Shown here: one piece after another, positions 27,138 to 35,812 of the stretch | Numbering within the stretch: the first letter of the stretch is position 1 | Layout: every line of letters starts with the position of its first letter | Assembly: GCF_024129865.1 (NCBI RefSeq) | Contig: NZ_JAMYFE010000037.1 | Coordinates: forward strand, 87,773-151,772 | Reading direction: 5' to 3' | DNA from: Stieleria tagensis | Lineage (GTDB): Bacteria > Planctomycetota > Planctomycetia > Pirellulales > Pirellulaceae | Length of the DNA stretch: 64,000 nucleotides | Translations under genes and position numbers: made by a program | Notes under the pieces: generated by a model | Seen by the model: only the letters and a program-made list of their open reading frames with translations | The model's database searches: none | What the model was told of the DNA's origin: nothing

Positions 27138-28627
27138 GATTGCTTGACGATTTCGTGGACCAGGGATTCAGAGGTGTAAGGATCCGCGACCGCTGCCACG
27201 GTCAAACCTAATTCAGCAAGGGTTTGCGCGGTGACCGGCGAAATGGCGGCGAGTCGACAGTGGGTCAGTGCGTCACCATACAACCGATGCAAATTCCTAG
27301 CCGTTGCACTGCTGGTGACAGTGACCCAGCTTATCTGGCCGCTGGAGAGCGCATCCAGGATTGTCGGATCGGCCTGGGCCACGTCGACGTTTTGATAGGC
27401 GACCACTTCCTGTACATCACTGTATTGCGTTTTCAAACGGTTGGGCAATTCATCACTGCCGCGACTGGCACGTACGATCAACACGCGACCGTTCGAGTCC
27501 CAATCGCGTAAACAGTCCGGCAACGATCGGGCGCGAAAATCAGTGGGCACAAAATCCGCCCGCAAACCGTGTTCGGTCAGCGCTTGGTCTGTCTTGCTGC
27601 CGATGACAGCGATTTTGACACCGGCCAACGCACGCGCATCGAAATCCAGCTGACGCAGACGGTGAAAAAAGTGATCGACACCGTTGGCACTGCAAAAGAT
27701 CAGTAGCCCGGTCGACGACAGGTTCTCAATCGCTTGATCGAGCAGTGAGAAATCGGTGAGCGGTTGGATCTCGATTCCGGGGGCGATGACCGGATAGCCG
27801 CCCACATCGCGAATGGCATCGGCCATCGAATCGGATTGGTCCAGCGGGCGGGTGACCAGAATGGATTGGCCCTGCAGCGGCCGTTTGCTCACCCAGTCCA
27901 TGGATTTCGCCAGGGTGGTGACGGGGCCGACGATCGCGATGACCGGGGGCCGAAATCGGCTCGGCGGCGTCAATCGATCGGCGACTTCGTCCAAACGGCA
28001 ATGAATCGAGGATTGATCGGGGTGGCTACAGCGGCGAACCAGTGCCGTTGGCGTCGCCGGGTCTTTGCCCGCAGTGATCAGGGCATCGGTCCAAACCTTG
28101 GCGGTTGTCACCCCCATGTAAATCACGAGCGTACCGGGAAATTTGGCCAACGCGTCCCAGTCCAATGCCGATTGGGTTTTGCCGGGTTGTTCGTGGCCGG
28201 TGACCAAGGCGACCGCCGAAGCCAATTCACGATGGGTGATGGGGATGCCGGCATAGGATCCGGCGGCCAATGCGGCGGTGATCCCGGGCACGATTTCAAA
28301 GGGAATTTCCGCTTCGACCAACGCGTCGACTTCTTCAGCGGTGCGGGCAAAAACCGCCGGGTCGCCGCCCTTGAGCCGGACCACTGTCTTTCCGCTGCGG
28401 GCCTGGCCCAACATTTCGTCGATGATCTCTTGCTGACTCCAGATGCGACTGTGACCGTGTTTTCCCACACAAATGTGCTGGGCGGTTGGGGCCAGCCGCA
28501 AAATTTCGCTGTTGCTTAGGCCGTCATACAGCACCACATCGCAGCGGCGTAGACAGCTAGCCCCCCGCAGGGTCATCAATTCAGGATCGCCGGGACCGGC
28601 TCCGATCAGGTAAACAACTGGTTTCAT
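27134..28627 (-). CDS. cobA-hemD: Bifunctional uroporphyrinogen-III C-methyltransferase / uroporphyrinogen-III synthase
   Basis: 497 residues from the ATG at 28627; the open frame further upstream overlaps rpsT on the other strand and is not used. The N-terminal half is SUMT: PVVYLIGAGPGDPELMTLRG, VVRLKGGDPAVFARTAEEVD and HRELASAVALVTGHE. The C-terminal half from about residue 250 is HemD-like, with QSILVTRPLDQSDSMADAI and LIFCSANGVDHFFHRLRQLD and the ending TAQTLAELGLTVAAVADPYT. One protein thus closes the macrocycle and methylates it toward precorrin-2 and sirohaem. First gene of an operon with the CMD-like gene, mobA and moeA. Confidence 0.93.
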   Translation of the reverse strand: MKPVVYLIGAGPGDPELMTLRGASCLRRCDVVLYDGLSNSEILRLAPTAQHICVGKHGHSRIWSQQEIIDEMLGQARSGKTVVRLKGGDPAVFARTAEEVDALVEAEIPFEIVPGITAALAAGSYAGIPITHRELASAVALVTGHEQPGKTQSALDWDALAKFPGTLVIYMGVTTAKVWTDALITAGKDPATPTALVRRCSHPDQSSIHCRLDEVADRLTPPSRFRPPVIAIVGPVTTLAKSMDWVSKRPLQGQSILVTRPLDQSDSMADAIRDVGGYPVIAPGIEIQPLTDFSLLDQAIENLSSTGLLIFCSANGVDHFFHRLRQLDFDARALAGVKIAVIGSKTDQALTEHGLRADFVPTDFRARSLPDCLRDWDSNGRVLIVRASRGSDELPNRLKTQYSDVQEVVAYQNVDVAQADPTILDALSSGQISWVTVTSSATARNLHRLYGDALTHCRLAAISPVTAQTLAELGLTVAAVADPYTSESLVHEIVKQS

Positions 28628-28797
28628 GGGCCTAATTGAGCGTAAAAAGAGCTGCAAACCAATAGCCACAGGGCCCCTTTTCAAACTGTCGCATTTGTGT
28701 CCCAAGTTGACTCTGGACAGCAAACCACCACCTCGCCATACTACGCGGCCCGTAAAAACGGACGAGAAAAGTATTCCGGCAACCATTACGTACAGAA

Positions 28798-29073
28798 ATG
28801 CCAAACACCGCTAGTGCCAAGAAACGGCTGCGTCAGAACGAAAAACTGCGCCAGCACAACCGAACCATCCGCAGTCGCATGCGAACCCAATTGCGCAAAG
28901 TCCGCGAAGCCGTTGCTTCGGGTGACGCTGAAAAAGCGCAAACGGAATTCCGCGTCGCTGTCAAACGATTGGACCAAGCTGCTGCAAAGAATCTGATTCA
29001 CAAAAATGCAGCTGCCCGCACCAAGAGCCGATTGAACCGATTGGTCAAATCGGGCGCCCAGGCAGCTGCCTAA
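28798..29073 (+). CDS. rpsT: 30S ribosomal protein S20
   Basis: 91 residues, basic and helical: [20 protein letters not shown] then [10 protein letters not shown], and [24 protein letters not shown] text near the end, all standard for S20. It binds 16S rRNA in the small subunit. Monocistronic; divergent from cobA-hemD (170 nt between starts) and convergent with the DinG-like gene. Confidence 0.97.
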   Translation: MPNTASAKKRLRQNEKLRQHNRTIRSRMRTQLRKVREAVASGDAEKAQTEFRVAVKRLDQAAAKNLIHKNAAARTKSRLNRLVKSGAQAAA

Positions 29074-29106
29074 GCCGCCGCGATCAACGTCGTCACCGGC
29101 CCCAGG

Positions 29107-31146
29107 CTATTTCTTCTTCTTCCGCGGCACTTTCGAAACAAAGTGCACCGGTTGCTCGGGCAATGATTCGAGGAAGAGTTTGCCGTAGGGCTTGGTGCAA
29201 ACCCGTGGATCCAGCACCACGACCATTCCCCGGTCGGTTCGCGTGCGGATCAGTCGGCCAACGCCCTGGCGGAATTTGATCGCCGCTTCCGGTAGCTGGT
29301 AATCTCGAAACGGATTGCCACCGCTTTTTTGGATCGCATTCAATCGCGCCTCCAACAAGGGATGATCGGGAACAGCAAAGGGCAGCTTGGTGATGATCAC
29401 ATTGGTCAATGCGTCACCGGGTACATCCACGCCCTGCCAAAAACTGTCGGTTCCAAACAGAACACCCGGTTGGCGTTTAAACGCGTCAACCATCTGCGTT
29501 CGACTTTGATCACCGCCCTGCGTGTACAGCGGCAGATTCCTTGCTGCCAGCCAAGCGGAAAGCCGCCTGGCACACTGATTCAATAGCCCGTAACTGGTGA
29601 ACAGGACAAATGCGTGACCATCGGAGTGGTCCACAAAGCGTTTGATCTGGTCGGGCAGTGCAAGTTCGAACTCACTGCGGTCGCGCGACGGATCGGGCAT
29701 GTCACGGACGACCACCACCTGGGATTGTCGTTGGTAATCGAACGGGCTGCCGACGCGGACCGACATCCCGCCGGTCAGTCCGACGCGAGATCGAAAGAAG
29801 GTGAACTTGTCATCGTTGCCAGAGGCGATCGTGGCACTGGTCATCACCACGCTGCGAATCATCTTGTTTTGGAACAGCGTTTCGCGCAACGCATGCCCCA
29901 CATCGATCGGCGACGACGAAAGCTGGACGCGATCCATGCCGCCGCGCGAGGGTTGGGTTTCGACCCAATACACCGATTCGTCGTCCTGTTGTCGCAGCCA
30001 CTGGTCCAGCGAATTGGCCAACAGGTTCAATCGGTCCGACGCCGATTCAAAATCCATTCGATCGGCCTCCTGTTTGATCCCAGTGGCCTGGGTCAACAGT
30101 TTATTGGCCAATTCCATCATCGGTTTGGTCAGCGGATTCTCAACGACGCCGGCCGCCGTGACACGACCGTTGCTGGGTGCGTGATCGTTTTTCCAGTCCA
30201 ACACGTCGGCAAAAAAAGTGCTGTGCGCAAACCGCAACCGGTCAACCTCCTGCTGTAATCCTCGCAGGTCTTTGTCGACCAACAGGCCGCGCTGTTTGCG
30301 ATCGTTGTACAAACGATCGAACAAAAACGTGAATTGGCCACTGGTCAGCCGCATCCCCAAGTGATCGCCGGCCACCGCTTCGGCCGTGTGACATTCGTCC
30401 AAGATCACCGCGTCGTAGTTGGGCAGCAGTGCCACCCCGGCGTTGCGCAGTGCCAGGTCGCTAAAGAACAGGGCATGATTGACAATCAACAACTGTGCAT
30501 TCATGGCCCGACGACGGGCGCGAAAATAGAAACAGTTTTTGAAGTGATCGCATCGCTTGCGCAAACAATTGCCGGTGTCGCTGACGATCTCGTCCCAAAC
30601 CTCGCGATCGGGTTTGAGTGGCATCGATGCCAACGAACCGTCATTGCTGTCGGCGGACCACTGCTGGATTTGTCGCAACTGTTGGTATTGCAGGTCCGAA
30701 CCCAACAGCGATGTCATCTTGCCGGCGGTTCGTTCCAACCGTCGCTTGGACAGGTAATTGCTGCGGCCCTTGACCAGCACACTGGAAAACTCGCGAGGGA
30801 TCACGCTATTCAATAACGGCACGTCTTTGGCGATCAACTGCTCTTGCAGACTGATCGTGTGGGTCGCAATCAACACCCGCGGGCGACGTGTTTTCCCGTC
30901 GTCCATTTTGATGATCGGATCGCCCGTGGCATGCAATACGGCGGGAACCAGATAGGCAAAACTCTTTCCCGTCCCCGTGCCCGCTTCGGCGACTAAGTGT
31001 TGCCCCGTTCGCAACGCCGTTGCCACCGCATTGGCCATTTCCAATTGCTGCGGTCGGGCTTCATAGTTCGTCATCCGCGCGGCGATCCGTCCCCCGGCGC
31101 CCAAAATCGAATCGACGGTCAGCTCGGGTTCGCTCAACGGTAGCAT
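29107..31146 (-). CDS. DinG/XPD-family ATP-dependent DNA helicase
   Basis: 679 residues from the ATG at 31146 (the frame opens 22 codons earlier with a poor, Arg/Ala-rich lead). Walker A is HLVAEAGTGTGKSFAYL (54-62), the Q-like motif is YEARPQQLEMANAV, the DEAH-type box is VILDECHTAEA, and motif VI is QGVGRLIRTRTDRG. Between motifs I and II, GNCLRKRCDHFKNCFYFRAR has three closely spaced cysteines, as in the Fe-S cluster domain of this family. These enzymes unwind DNA 5'-3' and resolve R-loops or damage structures. The last residues are a Lys-rich tail. Confidence 0.9.
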   Translation of the reverse strand: MLPLSEPELTVDSILGAGGRIAARMTNYEARPQQLEMANAVATALRTGQHLVAEAGTGTGKSFAYLVPAVLHATGDPIIKMDDGKTRRPRVLIATHTISLQEQLIAKDVPLLNSVIPREFSSVLVKGRSNYLSKRRLERTAGKMTSLLGSDLQYQQLRQIQQWSADSNDGSLASMPLKPDREVWDEIVSDTGNCLRKRCDHFKNCFYFRARRRAMNAQLLIVNHALFFSDLALRNAGVALLPNYDAVILDECHTAEAVAGDHLGMRLTSGQFTFLFDRLYNDRKQRGLLVDKDLRGLQQEVDRLRFAHSTFFADVLDWKNDHAPSNGRVTAAGVVENPLTKPMMELANKLLTQATGIKQEADRMDFESASDRLNLLANSLDQWLRQQDDESVYWVETQPSRGGMDRVQLSSSPIDVGHALRETLFQNKMIRSVVMTSATIASGNDDKFTFFRSRVGLTGGMSVRVGSPFDYQRQSQVVVVRDMPDPSRDRSEFELALPDQIKRFVDHSDGHAFVLFTSYGLLNQCARRLSAWLAARNLPLYTQGGDQSRTQMVDAFKRQPGVLFGTDSFWQGVDVPGDALTNVIITKLPFAVPDHPLLEARLNAIQKSGGNPFRDYQLPEAAIKFRQGVGRLIRTRTDRGMVVVLDPRVCTKPYGKLFLESLPEQPVHFVSKVPRKKKK

Positions 31147-31237
31147 TCGGGATGCGGGGAAGAAAAAAGCAGCACGCGCGCGGGCGCTGCGAACCATAAC
31201 ACGCGGGGGCAAAATTTGCAGTGTGTCAGTCGGTTAC

Positions 31238-31316
31238 TGCCGGTTAACGGGATCCCTCGTTGACACTTCGGGTTACCAAAAAACAATCCTCCACGCAAAA
31301 GCGCAACTTCAAAAGC
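31238..31316 (+). repeat. Palindromic interspersed repeat, partial copy 3
   Basis: CCGGTTAACGGGATCCCTCG followed by TTGACACTTCGGGTTACC and CCACGCAAAAGCGC matches only the right half of the element at 10151-10260; the left arm is lost, so no long stem can form. Confidence 0.7.
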
Positions 31317-31650
31317 AGCCCGCCGCGGTCAAGCAGCTATAGCAGAAATCGAACCCATGAATTGCTAGCAAACCTCAACGATATTGGCTGTTATCCGGGC
31401 CCCTGGGCCGATCCCAAACCGTGAAAATCCCGGCAGAGATGGGTGTTTGACCAGACGTGTCTTCCCGAGGACGGATAAATCTATTGTCACAGCGGCGTAT
31501 TCACGTTGATTTGGTTGTGACCACCGTCGCCCGCGGGTAAGTTTCTGTTGGCGTACGGGACCGCTCCGGGGGGTCCGGTAGAAGCGGAGTGACGCGCGAG
31601 AGCATCGCGACGTTTAATTTTTCCACTGTTGGAATCAGAAGGAATCAAAC
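31317..31650. other. Intergenic region upstream of recA
   Basis: About 330 nt with no convincing gene. The recA promoter must lie here, but I see no clear -35/-10 pair and no recognisable SOS operator of the E. coli or B. subtilis type. GGAATCAGAAGGAATC just before the ATG contains an AGAAGGA ribosome site. Confidence 0.5.
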
Positions 31651-32763
31651 ATGGCAAAGAAACGAGCAGCTTCCAAGGGTCCCAAAGTCGATCCGAATTT
31701 GAAAGCCATTTTGGAACGCGAACCGGGATTGGCAACGACGCTTCAGCAGATTGAAAAATCGTTTGGCGATGGCGCCATCATGCCGCTCGGCGCGTCGACC
31801 CGTTTTGCCATCGAAGGGATTTCCACCGGCAGTTTGTCGTTGGACATGGCGCTTGGCGGCCAGGGCATCCCTCGCGGGCGGATCATCGAGATTTATGGCC
31901 CGGAATCGAGTGGTAAAACGACGTTGGCGCTACACGTCTGTGCCGAGGCACAAAAGGAAGGCGGAATCGCGGCAATCATTGACGCCGAGCACGCGTTCGA
32001 TCCTAGCTGGGCCAAGAAGCTTGGTGTGGAGTTGGACACGCTGTTGGTCAGCCAGCCCGGCAGTGGTGAAGAGGCGATGCAGATCTGCGAAATGCTGGTC
32101 AAAAGCAATGCCGTCGACACCATCGTGATCGACTCGGTCGCCGCCTTGGTGCCAAAGAAAGAACTGGAGGGAGAGATTGGTGACAGCCACGTCGGTTTGC
32201 AAGCTCGGTTGATGAGCCAGTCGATGCGAAAATTGACCGGTGCGATCTCCAAGAGTAAGTGCGCTGTGATCTTCATCAACCAGATCCGTGAAAAGGTCGG
32301 GGTGATGTTTGGCAGTCCCGAAACAACCCCCGGCGGCCGGGCGCTGAAGTTCTACAGTTCTTGCCGGATCGATGTACGTCGCATCGGTGCGCTCAAGGAT
32401 GGTGAGGAGCAGGTCGGTCAGCGGGTGAAAGCCAAGATCGTCAAAAACAAAGTCGCACCGCCGTTCCGGATCGCTGAGTTTGACATGATGCACTCCAATG
32501 GCATCAGTTTCGAAGGCGATTTGTTGGATCTGGGGACCACACACAACGTGGTCACACGAAGCGGGGCTTGGTTCAAATACGGCGAGACCTATTTGGGGCA
32601 AGGCAAGGAGAAGGCGCGAAACTTCCTGATCGAAAACACCGACGTGACCGACGAAATCCGGCAGAAGGTGATGGTGGCCGGCGGCTTCGGCTCGCCCGTC
32701 GACGAAGCACCGATGATCGACGAAGCGTCGGATTTGGACGAAGCAGAAGTGGCCAACTCCTAA
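31651..32763 (+). CDS. recA: RecA recombinase
   Basis: 370 residues. Strand exchange and SOS co-protease. Standard motifs: [10 protein letters not shown], Walker [10 protein letters not shown] at 83-91, [38 protein letters not shown] (L1/L2 region), [20 protein letters not shown] and [19 protein letters not shown]. No intein or insertion. Length and C-terminal acidic tail (ending EAEVANS) are ordinary. Preceded by a good ribosome site AGAAGGA. Confidence 0.98.
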   Translation: MAKKRAASKGPKVDPNLKAILEREPGLATTLQQIEKSFGDGAIMPLGASTRFAIEGISTGSLSLDMALGGQGIPRGRIIEIYGPESSGKTTLALHVCAEAQKEGGIAAIIDAEHAFDPSWAKKLGVELDTLLVSQPGSGEEAMQICEMLVKSNAVDTIVIDSVAALVPKKELEGEIGDSHVGLQARLMSQSMRKLTGAISKSKCAVIFINQIREKVGVMFGSPETTPGGRALKFYSSCRIDVRRIGALKDGEEQVGQRVKAKIVKNKVAPPFRIAEFDMMHSNGISFEGDLLDLGTTHNVVTRSGAWFKYGETYLGQGKEKARNFLIENTDVTDEIRQKVMVAGGFGSPVDEAPMIDEASDLDEAEVANS

Positions 32764-32786
32764 ACCCGGATGATTCATCAACCGTT

Positions 32787-32814
32787 GTTCCTCAGCCGCT
32801 GTTCCTCAGCCGCT
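32787..32814. repeat. 14-bp tandem repeat after recA
   Basis: GTTCCTCAGCCGCT occurs twice in direct succession (32787-32800 and 32801-32814), followed by GAGCGCTAGCTC, a short palindrome. The rest of the 273-nt gap to the next gene shows nothing. Confidence 0.7.
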
Positions 32815-33036
32815 GAGCGCTAGCTCACGGTTCCGAGTGACTGACATTTCAAAAGTCCAAGGAACCGAACGCTAGGCCCATACCAACCAATGGGCGCAGC
32901 ATCTGTCTCAGACCGGTTGCGGCTTCGAACAGCAAAATTGAAATTCTTTGCGGCGACCGAACACTTGGCTGTCGAAACTCTGCGATGATAGTGGTGATTG
33001 ATATCCCACCTTCCCCGCTCTCGCCGAGTCCCGCCC

Positions 33037-34356
33037 ATGATTTCTGACGCATCTGATCGCCGCTTGAACCGACGCGAACTAGCCGCCGGTGTTTCTGCCG
33101 TCGCCGCCACGGCGATGCTGTTGAGGCCGCATAGCTCTGTGGCGGCCGACATCAAACCGCGCGCTAAAGTGGAACGTTTGGGCGTCGGCACGATCGGGCT
33201 GCGCTATCAGGGTTCGGTGATCACACACGAGGCGGCGAAGTACGGCGACGTGGTCGCGCTAGCCGATGTGGATCGCAACGTGCGCGAACAGGCGCGAGCG
33301 AGTTTTGGCAGCACGCCACGCATTTTTGAAGACTACCAGGATTTGCTCAAACGCCCCGATGTCGATGTGGTGTTGATCGGTGCACCGGACCATTGGCACA
33401 GCAAAATGTTGATCGACACCGTCCGCGCCGGCAAAGATGTGTACTGTGAAAAACCGCTGACGCTGACGATTGACGAGGGCAAGGTGTTGCGTGACGTGGT
33501 CGGCAGCAGCGATCGAGTCGTCCAGGTCGGGACTTGGCAACGCAGTGATCATCGTTTCCGCTTGGCCGTCGAAATGGTTCGCGGCGGGCGGATCGGCAAG
33601 CTGCGAAAAGTGACTTGCGCCACCAGCAAAAATCCCACCGGCGGACCGTTTGCCACCGCGCCGGTGCCATCGCATTTCAATTGGAATCTGTGGCAGGGGC
33701 AAACGCCGGACGTTCCCTACATTCCCGAGCGGTCGCACTACACGTTTCGCTGGTGGTACGAATACAGCGGCGGCAAAGTCACCGACTGGGGAGCTCATCA
33801 CATCGATATCGCGCAGTGGGCGATCGATAGCTATCCGGTGCAAATAGCGTCCCAGGCCAAATTTCCCCAGGTCACAGATGGCTTCAACGTGGCCAGCGAC
33901 TTTGCCGCAACGTTCCAATATGCCAACGGCGTGGAGTTGGAAATCAATGACACCGGGCGCAGTGGAATCCTATTCGAAGGCGACGCAGGCCGGTTGTTCG
34001 TCAACCGTGGCACATTGGCCGGTGTCGCAGTCGACCAATTGGCAACCAAGCCGCTGCCGCGTGAATCGTTCGCGCTCTACGACGGCGACAATCTCGATCG
34101 CCCAGAGCGAGTCGGCAAGATCGACGCGATCACCAATCACATGGGCAATCTGTTTGACTGCATCGAATCGCGCGGCGTACCGATCTCGGATCTTGAAAGC
34201 CAGCATCGCAGTGTCACGACCTGTCACTTGGCCAACCTCTCGATGCGCGTCGGGCGAACATTGCAGTGGGATCCGGAAACCGAACAAATCATCGGCGATC
34301 CCGAAGCCGCAGCGATGCAATCTCGTCCCCAGCGGAGCGGTTTCGAAGTCGCGTGA
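33037..34356 (+). CDS. Gfo/Idh/MocA family oxidoreductase with Tat signal
   Basis: 439 residues from the ATG at 33037. The N-terminus LNRRELAAGVSAVAATAMLL is a twin-arginine signal, so the enzyme is exported folded, with its cofactor. The Rossmann part lacks the usual G-x-G-x-x-G clarity (LGVGTIGLRYQG), but the E-K-P motif is present in KDVYCEKPLTLTIDEG, and WWYEYSGGKVTDWGAHHIDI is the conserved dimer/substrate segment of the planctomycete group of these proteins. Substrate unknown; monocistronic. Confidence 0.9.
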   Translation: MISDASDRRLNRRELAAGVSAVAATAMLLRPHSSVAADIKPRAKVERLGVGTIGLRYQGSVITHEAAKYGDVVALADVDRNVREQARASFGSTPRIFEDYQDLLKRPDVDVVLIGAPDHWHSKMLIDTVRAGKDVYCEKPLTLTIDEGKVLRDVVGSSDRVVQVGTWQRSDHRFRLAVEMVRGGRIGKLRKVTCATSKNPTGGPFATAPVPSHFNWNLWQGQTPDVPYIPERSHYTFRWWYEYSGGKVTDWGAHHIDIAQWAIDSYPVQIASQAKFPQVTDGFNVASDFAATFQYANGVELEINDTGRSGILFEGDAGRLFVNRGTLAGVAVDQLATKPLPRESFALYDGDNLDRPERVGKIDAITNHMGNLFDCIESRGVPISDLESQHRSVTTCHLANLSMRVGRTLQWDPETEQIIGDPEAAAMQSRPQRSGFEVA

Positions 34357-34544
34357 GCACGAAACGCCTGTTTTGGGTACCGAGCACTCTCCCAAGGCAG
34401 AGTGAAGCGTTCGAAGTGGCCAATTTGCCGAACCACCGAACTCTTAAACGCTGTTTTTCGCAACTTCAAAATTCACGCACCCGCGCTTGTGATTGATCGG
34501 CAACGCGGCACTGTTCCATAGACAACCATCACCCATTTGAATCG

Positions 34545-35108
34545 ATGAACCAAGAAAAAGTATTGATCGTCATTGGCGACGCCACCGAGACGTTGGATAC
34601 GCTGTACCCGTTTTATCGGTTGATCGAAGCCGGGTTTCAGCCGGTTGTCGCGGCGCCAGAGAAACGGCTTTACCAGCTGGTCATGCACGAGGTGAAACCG
34701 GGATGGACGATCACCAAGGAGTGGGAGGGATACACGTTGGCCGCCGATGTGGCGTTTGCCGACATTGATCCAGCCGACTATGCGGGGATTCTCTATAGCG
34801 GCGGACGAGCGCCCGAGTACATTCGTTACGACGAAGACTTGGTGCGCGTGACGAAGCATTTTTTTTCCACCGGAAAGCCGATCGCCAGCGTTTGTCATGG
34901 GGTGGAGATCCCCGCCTATGCCGATTGTGTTCGCGGTCGCCGGATGGCGACGGTCCCCAAGTGCAAGTTTGATTTGGAAGTCTGCGGCGGGATCTTTGTT
35001 GACCAACCCTGTGTGATCGACGGCAATCTGATCAGTGGTCGGACGTTCCATGACAATGGACATTACGTCGGGCCTTGGATCAAATTATTGGAAAGTAACC
35101 GCGGATAG
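34545..35108 (+). CDS. DJ-1/PfpI family protein
   Basis: 187 residues. The class I glutamine-amidotransferase-like fold shows KVLIVIGDATETLDTLYPFY at the start, LYSGGRAPEYIRYDEDLVRV in the middle and the nucleophile elbow KPIASVCHGVEI with Cys117. Members act as proteases, glyoxalases or chaperones of the Hsp31/YhbO type; which applies here is not clear. It ends four bases before the DUF971 gene on the same strand, so the two may be an operon. Confidence 0.88.
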   Translation: MNQEKVLIVIGDATETLDTLYPFYRLIEAGFQPVVAAPEKRLYQLVMHEVKPGWTITKEWEGYTLAADVAFADIDPADYAGILYSGGRAPEYIRYDEDLVRVTKHFFSTGKPIASVCHGVEIPAYADCVRGRRMATVPKCKFDLEVCGGIFVDQPCVIDGNLISGRTFHDNGHYVGPWIKLLESNRG

Positions 35109-35112
35109 TGGG

Positions 35113-35517
35113 ATGGTTCGAGATACAATCGCGGACCCGACAAACCCACAAACGCTCCAGCCAACGAACCGGATCCCCGACGTGAATGTGCTTCCCGAAT
35201 CAATTTCACGCGACGGCGACTCGACCATTGTGATCAGTTGGACCGACGGTCGACAAACCCGTTGCACGGCGTCACAGCTGCGAGCGATTTGTCCCTGCGC
35301 GACCTGTCGGGAGAAAAAACGTGCCAAACTGGATGATGCCGGGGCCGGCAAACCGATCGGATTGCCCGTGCTGAAAGCCGCCGAGGCCCAGCCGTTGACG
35401 ATCACCGCGATGCGGCCGGTCGGTTCCTACGCCTACAACATCGCGTTCAGCGACGGGCACTCGTCGGGTCTGTTTCAGTTGAGCACGCTGTACGATTTGG
35501 CGCCCGCGCAAACGTGA
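35113..35517 (+). CDS. DUF971 domain protein (GBBH-like N-terminal domain)
   Basis: 134 residues from the ATG at 35113. The domain reads ISWTDGRQTRCTASQLRAIC then PCATCREKK, and YAYNIAFSDGHSSGLFQLST near the end, matching the small zinc-binding DUF971 fold also found at the N-terminus of gamma-butyrobetaine hydroxylase. The three cysteines in ICPCATC fit metal binding. Stand-alone members are found near Fe-S and Mrp/ApbC-type genes in other bacteria; none is adjacent here. Role unknown. Confidence 0.82.
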   Translation: MVRDTIADPTNPQTLQPTNRIPDVNVLPESISRDGDSTIVISWTDGRQTRCTASQLRAICPCATCREKKRAKLDDAGAGKPIGLPVLKAAEAQPLTITAMRPVGSYAYNIAFSDGHSSGLFQLSTLYDLAPAQT

Positions 35518-35812
35518 TCCGTTACCAGCGGATTGGGAAACTTGCTGCGGGTTCGCCGACGGTTCCACGCCTCTCCAGTTACATGGCTCTGGATGCACGA
35601 CTCGCGCTGGACGCGAGAACTTTCTTGGCGGGATGCCCCGCTAGCATTCTCAATCGAGTTCGATAAACGCGATTAACGGGGCGATCAGGCGCGTAAGCGT
35701 CACCGAAGCGTCATTGTCGGCAATTCGACATTTGCGCTCTGCCGTTTTTAGGAGGCTTCGGATAGTCTCCTGAGACAGAAATACAACGAAAAATTATCGC
35801 CCAATAGTGGTC
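35518..35812. other. Intergenic region upstream of DEAD-box helicase gene
   Basis: 295 nt without a gene. A weak hairpin AGGAG...CTCCT lies at about 35750-35772, shortly before the helicase start; long 5' leaders are usual for DEAD-box (cold-shock type) genes, but no specific element can be named. Confidence 0.4.

Noticed and set aside
32787..32825. Terminator after recA
   Set aside because: The tandem repeat and small palindrome give no stable stem with a T run.
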